From assembly GCA_944376795.1 (NCBI GenBank), contig CALWDW010000003.1:1-37825 (forward strand): a stretch of 37,825 nucleotides of DNA, read 5' to 3'. Shown one piece after another: positions 31,670-37,825 of this stretch. The first letter of the stretch is position 1. Every line of letters starts with the position of its first letter. Under the pieces are notes generated by a model that made no database searches, had not been told where the DNA came from, and saw only the letters and a list, made by a program, of their open reading frames with translations. The position numbers and the translations under genes were made by a program. Origin of the DNA: an uncultured Christensenellaceae bacterium. GTDB lineage: Bacteria; Bacillota; Clostridia; Christensenellales; UMGS416.

Positions 31670-33408
31670 TATGCCTTTCCTCCCTCCGCGATCGCCTTCG
31701 ACGGGCACAGGCCCACGCACAGCCCACAGCCCGTGCACAGGGTGGCATCAATATGCATGCCATCTGCGTCCCGGGTAATGGCAGGGCATCCGATCCGCAT
31801 GCACATTCCACACTTGACGCAGGCATCGGTAATGACCACCGGAGGCTTGGGATTGCGCAGGACCTCCTTGAGCAGGGCACAGGGCCGCCGGAAGATGACC
31901 ACCGACACGCCATCGTAATCCAGGGCCGCCCGGACCTCCTTCTCAGCAGCCTTCAGGTCAAAGGGATCCACCACATGGATATCCTGGACGCCCAAAGAGG
32001 CGCAGACCTCCTCCAGGGAGACGGCAGGAGCAGGATTTCCATAGATGTCCTTACCAGAGGCGGGATTCTCCTGGTGTCCGGTCATGCCCGTAATGCTGTT
32101 GTCCAAAATTCCCACGGTAATGTGGCCGCCGTTGTATACCGCATCCACCAAGCCGGTCATACCCGAATGCAGGAAGGTAGAGTCGCCAATCACCGAAATG
32201 GTCTTGCGGGAATAGTCGCGGCCTCGGGCCTTTTCCATTCCCATCGCCATGCCGATGGAGGCGCCCATGCAGAGGCAGGCGTCGATGCTGGACAACGGCG
32301 CCGCAGCGCCCAAGGTGTAGCACCCAATATCACCCAGCACCGTCAATCCCATCTTATGCAGCACATAGAACGTTCCCCGGTGTGGGCATCCGGGGCACAT
32401 CACCGGCGGGCGTCCTGGCAGCCCTTCCTGGGGCGCCATGCCCTCTGCCACTTCCCGGCCCAGCGCCTTGGCAATGCCGCGGGCCGTATACTCGCCCTGA
32501 ATGCTCCAGAGCTCCTTGCCCTCGCAGGGAATGCCGGCAGCCAGCAGCTGGTTCTGGATGAAGGGCTCCAATTCTTCCACCACCACCAGGCGCTTGACCT
32601 GGGCGGCAAAGTTGCGGATGGCCTCCAGGGGAAGCGGGTACACCATACCCAGCTTCATAACCTTGGCATCCGGCACGGCCTCCATCACATACTGATAGGC
32701 AATACCCGAAGTTACAATACCCAGTTCCTCCGAACCATCCTGGATGGTGAAGCAGCCGCCTTCGTTAACATCCCGGGAAAGCCTCTCCATGCGGGCCTCC
32801 AGGGCCACGTGGCGGCCTTTTGCCATGGCAGGCATCATAACGTTCTTGGCCACATCCTTCTTGTACTCCTTCAGCGGGGGCATCTCCCGCTCTCCCACCT
32901 CCACCAGGCTCTGGGAATGGGCGACACGAGTGGTCAGCCGCAGGAGCACCGGCGTATCATAGGCTTCGCTGAGCGCAAAGGCATAGCGGGTGAAGTCCAA
33001 GCATTCCTGGCTGTCCGAAGGCTCCAGCATAGGCAGATGGGCGGCCCGGGCATAGTCCCGGCTGTCCTGCTCGTTCTGGCTGGAATGCATCCCCGGGTCA
33101 TCGGCCACCACCACCACCAGGCCGCCGTTGACGCCGGTGTAGGAAGCCGTAAAGAGGGGGTCGGCCGCCACATTCAGTCCTACGTGCTTCATGCAGACCA
33201 TGGACCGCGCCCCAGCCAGGGACGCGCCAAAAGCCACCTCCAGGGATACCTTCTCATTGGTCGCCCACTGGGCCCGCACCTCGGGGAAAAGCGCGATGGC
33301 CTCGGTAATTTCCGTGCTGGGCGTACCCGGATAGGAAGCCACCACTGAAACGCCCGCCTGCCATGCGCCCCGTGCAACAGCCTGGTTGCCAAGCAAAAGT
33401 TCCTTCAT
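31669..33408 (-). CDS. iorA: Indolepyruvate:ferredoxin oxidoreductase, alpha subunit
   Basis: A 579-residue subunit binding thiamine diphosphate. The N-terminal domain starts MKELLLGNQAVARGAWQAGV and has SYPGTPSTEI; the TPP domain has GDIGCYTLGAAAP and GDSTFLHSGMTGL with LDNSITGMTGHQ. The C-terminus carries two 4Fe-4S motifs (CVKCGMCMRIGCP and CTGCGLCVGLCP). Length is near the family average. ATG 33408 follows AAGGAG. It lies 29 bp after paaK in one operon. Confidence 0.97.
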   Translation of the reverse strand: MKELLLGNQAVARGAWQAGVSVVASYPGTPSTEITEAIALFPEVRAQWATNEKVSLEVAFGASLAGARSMVCMKHVGLNVAADPLFTASYTGVNGGLVVVVADDPGMHSSQNEQDSRDYARAAHLPMLEPSDSQECLDFTRYAFALSEAYDTPVLLRLTTRVAHSQSLVEVGEREMPPLKEYKKDVAKNVMMPAMAKGRHVALEARMERLSRDVNEGGCFTIQDGSEELGIVTSGIAYQYVMEAVPDAKVMKLGMVYPLPLEAIRNFAAQVKRLVVVEELEPFIQNQLLAAGIPCEGKELWSIQGEYTARGIAKALGREVAEGMAPQEGLPGRPPVMCPGCPHRGTFYVLHKMGLTVLGDIGCYTLGAAAPLSSIDACLCMGASIGMAMGMEKARGRDYSRKTISVIGDSTFLHSGMTGLVDAVYNGGHITVGILDNSITGMTGHQENPASGKDIYGNPAPAVSLEEVCASLGVQDIHVVDPFDLKAAEKEVRAALDYDGVSVVIFRRPCALLKEVLRNPKPPVVITDACVKCGMCMRIGCPAITRDADGMHIDATLCTGCGLCVGLCPSKAIAEGGKA

Positions 33409-33437
33409 CTTGATCTCCTTTTTCCAATGCAATCCTC

Positions 33438-34739
33438 TTAAATGTGACGCAGATCCTTGATCCGCTTGGCCTTGCCCTCAAAGCGCTGCAGGGTCTGCGG
33501 CTCCACAATCTTAACATCCGCATCCAGTCCCAGCACCGAACGCAGGGTCGCGCGAACCTTTTTCTGGACGCTCTCCAGCTGGGAAAAGCTTTCCAGCACG
33601 CTGCCGTCAATCAGCTCCACCTTCAGTTCCATCTTATCCAGCGGGCCGTCCCGGGTCACGGTAATCTCGTAGTGGGGGCCCACCTCGCTGACCCGAGAAA
33701 GCACCGTGTCGATCTGGCCGGGGAAGACATTTACCCCGCGGATAATAAGCATATCATCCGAGCGTCCCCGAAGCTTTTCCATCCGAACGGTGGTACGACC
33801 ACACTGACACGGCTCATAGATGAGCCTGGTAATATCGTGGGTGCGGTAGCGCAGTACGGGAAGAGCTTCCTTGGTGATGGTCGTCACCACCAGCTCGCCC
33901 CAGCTTCCCGCCGGGAGCACCTCCCCGGTGGCCGGATCAATGATTTCGGGAATGAAGTGATCCTCGCTAATGTGCATGCCGCATTGGTAGACGCACTCGC
34001 CCGAGACGCCAGGGCCAATGAGCTCGCTCATGCCATAGTTGTCGGTGGCGAGAATCCCCAGGGAATCCTCCAGCTCCTTACGCATTTTGAGGCTGGTTGC
34101 CTCCCCGCCAAAGAGGCCGACCCGCAGCTTCAGATCCTTTTTGGGATCCAGCCCCATCTTCCGGCAGGTCTCCCCCAGATAGATGGCATAGCTGGGCGTA
34201 GCCACCAGCACGGTGGTGCCAAAGTCCCGCATGATCATAATCTGCTTTTCGGTATTGCCGCTGGACATCGGGATAACGGCGCATCCGATCTTCTCCATGG
34301 CCTGGTGCAACCCAAAGGCCCCGGTGAAAAGCCCATAGCCAAAGGATATCTGCACCGTGTCCTCGGCGGTTACGCCCACAGCGGTGGCCAACCGCGCCAC
34401 GCAGTCCGTCCAGGTGTTCATATCGTTGCGCGTATAGCCGACCACGGTGGGTTTCCCCGTGGTACCCGAAGACGCGTGAATCCGTACGATATCCTTCTTG
34501 GGCACGGCAAACATGCCAAACGGATAGTGATCCCGCAGGTCCGCCTTATCGGTAAAGGGGATACGCTGCAGATCCCGCAAGGTTTGGATATCCTCTGGCT
34601 TCACGCCGGCGGCATCCAGCCGCTCCCGGTACATGGGAACGCGCTCATAGACCCGCTTGACGGTTCGCTGCAGCCGCTCCAGCTGGATGGCCTCCATACT
34701 GGGCCGGTCCAGGGTCTCCATCTTTTCATCAAAAAACAT
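33438..34739 (-). CDS. paaK: Phenylacetate-CoA ligase
   Basis: A 433-residue adenylate-forming enzyme that makes aryl-acetyl-CoA from aryl acetates, ATP and CoA. Motifs are IHASSGTTGKPTVVGYT (phosphate loop), DNYGMSELIGPG and the C-terminal hinge and lysine region (GRSDDMLIIRGVNVFPGQI, RFEGKAKRIKD). ATG 34739 follows CAGGAGGG. The operon with iorAB suggests either ATP recovery from aryl pyruvates (amino acid fermentation) or, in reverse, reductive making of aryl pyruvates from aryl acetates. Confidence 0.95.
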   Translation of the reverse strand: MFFDEKMETLDRPSMEAIQLERLQRTVKRVYERVPMYRERLDAAGVKPEDIQTLRDLQRIPFTDKADLRDHYPFGMFAVPKKDIVRIHASSGTTGKPTVVGYTRNDMNTWTDCVARLATAVGVTAEDTVQISFGYGLFTGAFGLHQAMEKIGCAVIPMSSGNTEKQIMIMRDFGTTVLVATPSYAIYLGETCRKMGLDPKKDLKLRVGLFGGEATSLKMRKELEDSLGILATDNYGMSELIGPGVSGECVYQCGMHISEDHFIPEIIDPATGEVLPAGSWGELVVTTITKEALPVLRYRTHDITRLIYEPCQCGRTTVRMEKLRGRSDDMLIIRGVNVFPGQIDTVLSRVSEVGPHYEITVTRDGPLDKMELKVELIDGSVLESFSQLESVQKKVRATLRSVLGLDADVKIVEPQTLQRFEGKAKRIKDLRHI

Positions 34740-34791
34740 CAAAATCCCTCCTGCCATGCTACCCTACTGCCATCTGACAGCATTATCTTTT

Positions 34792-34820
34792 ATTATACCG
34801 CCGTAAGGCATCGGGCGCAA
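34792..34820 (-). promoter_or_regulatory. Sigma-A promoter of paaK-iorAB
   Basis: Minus-strand TTGCGC (34815-34820), 17-bp spacer, TATAAT (34792-34797). Confidence 0.65.
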
Positions 34821-34961
34821 GGCCGGAATTGCACGCCGGCTCCCCCTTGAAAAACATGTCAGAAACCGGGCCGCCATGGTGGGTCACGCTGACAGGAATT
34901 CCTTCCCCCTCCGTAGAAAAGAAATAGTGGTTGATTCTGATAACAGCAGTGGGAGGAAGCC

Positions 34962-35765
34962 ATGATCAAGCTGAGCGCATGCATTGAAATGCTCTTTACC
35001 GAAGTCCCTTTCGCGGAGCGGATCTCCGCCGCCAAGGAAGCAGGCTTCGATGCCGTGGAATTCTGGGATTGGTCGGAAAAGGATCTGTCTGCGCTGGCAG
35101 ACCTGGCCGCCGCCCAGGAAATGCCTATGGCGGTCTGCTGCGTTGGAACCCGGGATGCAGCTCGCAAGGCGCAGTATGCCCAAGGCGCCCTACTCCGCCC
35201 GGAAAATGCCGGCGTTTATCAGGAAATGGTTCAGGAGTCCTTGGAAGCAGTGGCGCCTTTGGGCATACGCACCCTAATTGCCACGGTGGGGCAGACGCTT
35301 CCCGGTATTCCCCGCCAGGCCCAGCGCGACAGCATCATTACCTGCCTGCAGTCCGCCGCCCCCGTGCTGGAAGCCCGCGGCGCAACGCTGGTGGTGGAGC
35401 CGCTTAACACGCTGGTTGACCACAAGGGCTACTATCTGGAGCGCTCCCAGGAGGCGTTTGCCATATTGGACGCGGTACATTCCCCGTCGGTCAAACTGCT
35501 TTATGACGTCTATCATCAGCAGATTACCGAGGGCAACATCATCGCCACCCTCACCACCCACGCCTCGCAGATCGGCCACATCCACATCGCCGATGTTCCG
35601 GGGCGCTGCCAGCCGGGAACCGGGGAATTGAATTACAGCCGTATTTTCCAGGCCATTGCCGGCACAGGATACCGGCAGTACGTAGGATGCGAATACCGGC
35701 CTTCCGCCGGCGTCGCCTCCCGGGAAGCCGCCCGGGCCGCCATCGAACGGGCCCGTGCATATTAG
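34962..35765 (+). CDS. Hydroxypyruvate isomerase-like TIM-barrel protein
   Basis: A 267-residue member of the sugar phosphate isomerase/epimerase (AP endonuclease 2) superfamily, closest in pattern to hydroxypyruvate isomerase (Hyi). Metal-site residues fall in VVEPLNT (Glu), LLYDVYHQQ (Asp), IGHIHIADVPGR (His) and VGCEYRPS (Glu). GRCQPGTGELNY is typical of Hyi. ATG 34962 follows GGGAGGAAG. The Gfo/Idh/MocA gene 27 bp downstream makes a likely operon for a sugar or sugar acid. Confidence 0.85.
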   Translation: MIKLSACIEMLFTEVPFAERISAAKEAGFDAVEFWDWSEKDLSALADLAAAQEMPMAVCCVGTRDAARKAQYAQGALLRPENAGVYQEMVQESLEAVAPLGIRTLIATVGQTLPGIPRQAQRDSIITCLQSAAPVLEARGATLVVEPLNTLVDHKGYYLERSQEAFAILDAVHSPSVKLLYDVYHQQITEGNIIATLTTHASQIGHIHIADVPGRCQPGTGELNYSRIFQAIAGTGYRQYVGCEYRPSAGVASREAARAAIERARAY

Positions 35766-35792
35766 GTTGAGAATAAGAAAGGAGCTTATGTC

Positions 35793-37055
35793 ATGCTAGG
35801 ACAGGAGGGCCGTCATGTATCTATCGGTGTCGTTGGGCTTGGGGGCCGCGGCCAGGGGCAGCTGAAGGTGCTGCTGGATATGCCCGATGTAGACGTGCGG
35901 GCAGTATGCGATGTCTATGAGGACCGCACCCAGGAAGGTGTCCGGTTGGTGCAGGAGAAAAAGGGCTATCTTCCCTTTGCAACCCAGGACTATCGGGAGC
36001 TGGTCGCCCGGCCCGACATTGAGGCCGTGGTGGTCATGACCAACTGGACCACCCACATCCGCATTGCCGTTGCCGCCATGCGCGCCGGAAAGTATGCCGC
36101 CATGGAGGTGGGCGGCGCCTCCTCCATTGGCGAATGCTGGGACCTGGTCCGCACCAGCGAGGAAACCGGCATGCCTTGTATGATGATTGAAAACTGCTGC
36201 TACAACCGGGAGGAAATGGCCCTTCTGAACATGGTGAAAAAGGGACTGTTCGGCCAGCTGGTGCACTGCCAGGGCGGTTACGAGCACGGCCTGCAGGGCG
36301 AAATCGGAAACGGCGACATCAACCGCCACTATCGCCAGGAGAACTTCCTCCACCGCAACGGTGAGCTCTATCCCACCCATGAACTGGGACCCATCAGCAA
36401 ATACCTGGACATCAACCGGGGGAACCGGCTTACCATGCTTACCAGCATGGCCTCCCTGTCTTTGGGCATGCACTCCTGGTTCCAGGAGAACCGGCCCGAC
36501 CATCCTCTGGCCCACGCTGACTTCCGTGAGGGAGACATCGTCACCACCATGATCAAATGCGCCCGCGGCGAGACCATTTTCCTCATCCACGACTGTTCCC
36601 TCCCCCGTCCCTATTCCCGGGGCGGCCGCGTCCAGGGTACCCGCGGCATCTGGATGGAGGACAACCGTTCCATCTTCCTCAAGGGGCTGAGCCCTGAGGA
36701 GCCGGAGAGCTGGGATCCCCACCACTGGGAGAGCTTTGACAAATACCTGGAGGAATACGACCACCCTCTCTGGAAGGAATATAAGGAATTCGGTCTGCGG
36801 GGCGGCCACGGCGGGATGGATTACCTGGTACTCCGGGGCTTTATCGAAGCCGTGCAGAAGCATGAACCCACGCCCATCGACGTCTATGACACCGCCACGT
36901 GGATGTCCATCACCTGCCTGAGCGAAGACTCCATCGCCATGGGGTCCATGCCGGTGGCCATCCCGGACTTTACCTCCGGCCGCTGGATCGGCCGCGAACC
37001 TGCAACGCCCGGCTGCTTCGCCCTGGACGCCGTGTACGAGGAATATTTCCAATAA
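35793..37055 (+). CDS. Gfo/Idh/MocA-family protein, GH109-like glycosidase
   Basis: A 420-residue NAD(P)-binding protein. The N-terminal Rossmann domain has IGVVGLGGRGQGQL; the segment ELYPTHELGPISKYLDINRG is like that of GH109 alpha-N-acetylgalactosaminidases, which hydrolyse glycosides by an NAD-dependent redox mechanism. GGHGGMDYLVLRGF near residue 335 also fits that group. A plain dehydrogenase role cannot be excluded. No signal peptide, so probably cytoplasmic. ATG 35793 lies 8 nt after AAGGAG. With the GH29 fucosidase it points to host-type glycans. Confidence 0.82.
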   Translation: MLGQEGRHVSIGVVGLGGRGQGQLKVLLDMPDVDVRAVCDVYEDRTQEGVRLVQEKKGYLPFATQDYRELVARPDIEAVVVMTNWTTHIRIAVAAMRAGKYAAMEVGGASSIGECWDLVRTSEETGMPCMMIENCCYNREEMALLNMVKKGLFGQLVHCQGGYEHGLQGEIGNGDINRHYRQENFLHRNGELYPTHELGPISKYLDINRGNRLTMLTSMASLSLGMHSWFQENRPDHPLAHADFREGDIVTTMIKCARGETIFLIHDCSLPRPYSRGGRVQGTRGIWMEDNRSIFLKGLSPEEPESWDPHHWESFDKYLEEYDHPLWKEYKEFGLRGGHGGMDYLVLRGFIEAVQKHEPTPIDVYDTATWMSITCLSEDSIAMGSMPVAIPDFTSGRWIGREPATPGCFALDAVYEEYFQ

Positions 37056-37153
37056 AAAGCGGCAATTCCCCGGTATCACAGCCGCTGCCCATCCATGCAG
37101 GCGTACGTTTCGCCCTCGTAGGCAACGCCGTATGACCATTCTCTATGAAAGCA

Positions 37154-37189
37154 AAGGCATCCCGAAGGCCCACGTCTTCGGGATGCCTT
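37154..37189. terminator. Terminator between convergent Gfo/Idh genes
   Basis: A perfect 14-bp stem AAGGCATCCCGAAG (37154-37167) with its complement (37176-37189), usable from both sides. Confidence 0.85.
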
Positions 37190-37204
37190 ATAATTCTCCG
37201 CCGC

Positions 37205-37430
37205 CTATGCACCCGGCCGGGTTGCCATCAGCGCGTCAAAAATCGCAGCGCAGCGCAGGGTATCCTCGTGGGGCACCACAGGGCTTTCCGTCTGTCCCTC
37301 TCCGATACAGCGCATGACCTCCTCTATCTCGTAGGTAAAGCCATTGGCCGTCACAGTATCCTGGAAATGCTCCCGCAGCCTGCCCTCTGCGTCGTAGAGG
37401 AAGGCTTCGGACAAAACCACACCGAGATTG
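37205..37430 (-). pseudogene. 3' fragment of a Gfo/Idh/MocA oxidoreductase
   Basis: The minus strand encodes about 70 residues (LSEAFLYDAEGRLREHFQ, then GFTYEIEEVMRCIGEGQTES and HEDTLRCAAIFDALM) that match the usual C-terminus of this family, then a stop at 37205. Upstream of about 37430 the reading continues into unrelated, lower-GC DNA with a terminator, so the gene is cut off. The start of homology can only be placed approximately. An inserted element appears to have split it; the 5' part may lie beyond the element, outside the window. Confidence 0.75.
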
Positions 37431-37463
37431 ATACAATTCCATACCCTCAAAAATGCCGTAAAT

Positions 37464-37480
37464 CCGCCGCTTCTGGGCGG
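37464..37480 (+). terminator. Terminator near the element boundary
   Basis: CCGCC (37464-37468) pairs with GGCGG (37476-37480) followed by TTTTT; outer TGCCG/CGGCA arms extend it. It lies just inside the presumed inserted element. Confidence 0.55.
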
Positions 37481-37555
37481 TTTTTCTATTTTCGGCACTG
37501 TGGCGGCGTAGGCAGAACAGCGGTTTTGCCAGGGTGATTCGCCCTTTTCAATGAT

Positions 37556-37590
37556 ACTCTGTAACGATAGCTTTTCTATCGTTACAGAGT
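37556..37590. repeat. 15-bp perfect palindrome with a third half-site
   Basis: ACTCTGTAACGATAG (37556-37570) and its exact complement (37576-37590) flank a 5-nt loop. The half CTATCGTTA recurs directly at 37595-37603. It lies upstream of the AbrB-like gene and may be an operator or recombination site. Confidence 0.65.
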
Positions 37591-37638
37591 AGGACTATCG
37601 TTAAAATGTAGAAACTGTCCTCGTTGTGGTATAGAGAC

Positions 37639-37667
37639 TTGACTCTGGACTGAAAACAGTTTATAAT
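37639..37667 (+). promoter_or_regulatory. Sigma-A promoter of the AbrB-like gene
   Basis: TTGACT (37639-37644), 17-bp spacer, TATAAT (37662-37667), about 35 bp before the ATG. Confidence 0.75.
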
Positions 37668-37700
37668 TAGACTGAATTAAGGGCGAGGAGGAAAGGCACC

Positions 37701-37825
37701 ATGACAGATTCATGCATTTATCTTGATACCTATGTGTTGCAGCAGGATATGCGAGTAAGAATGCCGAAAGCAATCCTTTCTAATATGGGAGTTGAAAAGG
37801 GAAAGACCACTTTTGATATTTATTT
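37701..37825 (+). CDS. AbrB/SpoVT-like regulator of an integrative element, partial
   Basis: The first 41 codons are in the window. They read MTDSCIYLDTYVLQQDMRVR then MPKAILSNMGVEKGKTTFDI, the swapped-hairpin AbrB-type DNA-binding pattern. Such genes are common near the ends or replication modules of integrative conjugative elements in gut Firmicutes. ATG 37701 follows GAGGAGG. The lower GC and the truncated neighbour fit an inserted element starting near 37430. Confidence 0.7.
   Translation, partial: MTDSCIYLDTYVLQQDMRVRMPKAILSNMGVEKGKTTFDIY

Noticed and set aside
31753..33348. A 531-codon rightward frame opposite iorA, and a 468-codon one opposite paaK.
   Set aside because: His/Gly/Leu-rich shadow frames antisense to well-conserved genes, without ribosome sites.

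Overview
The window looks like a chromosome segment of a GC-rich, endospore-forming member of the Clostridia, probably an anaerobic gut or glycan-feeding lineage. Evidence for this is spoIVA with a sigma-E-like promoter, an S-box (SAM-I) riboswitch on metK, Shine-Dalgarno sites close to AAGGAGG on almost every gene, TTGACA-17-TATAAT promoters, a bacterial rnpB, and iorAB/paaK plus several glycoside hydrolases. I cannot name the genus.

Layout. 1-2530 is a lower-GC accessory stretch: the tail of an unknown gene, an ABC exporter, and an 11-codon ORF under a strong promoter just upstream of it. It abuts the 3' side of a tRNA-Ala gene, a common island edge. 2650-4650 holds a foldback repeat and spoIVA. 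4734-8252 runs rightward: a DAHP synthase gene preceded by a Phe/Tyr-rich leader ORF and an intrinsic terminator (apparent attenuator), a nucleoside phosphorylase-family gene and a GH29 fucosidase. metK with its riboswitch (leftward) and a sodium:solute symporter (rightward) are divergent. 11596-14902 is a leftward operon of a ribbon-helix-helix-type protein and clpB. glmS follows, then a small conserved protein, a repeat-filled gap and an SDR oxidoreductase. 19420-22893 carries cytoplasmic GH5 and GH30 glycosidase genes behind a promoter with an overlapping palindrome, then a Crp/Fnr regulator with its own palindrome.

24363-28431 is leftward: histidine kinase, nfeD, floA, a membrane-anchored proline-rich protein and a LytTR response regulator, then tRNA-Asn. 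A two-component pair thus brackets a flotillin/NfeD module. rho (rightward, with an unusual YIPP-repeat insert) and rnpB (leftward) follow. 31094-34739 is a paaK-iorA-iorB operon for aryl-acid/aryl-CoA interconversion. 34962-37055 encodes a hydroxypyruvate isomerase-like protein and a GH109-like Gfo/Idh/MocA protein. At about 37430 another Gfo/Idh/MocA gene breaks off and lower-GC DNA with an AbrB-like gene typical of integrative elements begins.

Functional threads: aromatic metabolism (attenuated DAHP synthase; paaK-iorAB), glycan use (GH29, GH5, GH30, GH109-like, isomerase, symporter), sporulation and envelope (spoIVA, floA/nfeD, glmS), and stress and information processing (clpB, rho, rnpB, two tRNAs). 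The items that look least described are the Phe/Tyr leader attenuator in a Gram-positive, the two-component/flotillin cluster, the ClpB-linked RHH protein, the tiny ORF upstream of the exporter, and the repeat-bearing Rho. All calls are made by eye from sequence; no database search was run.
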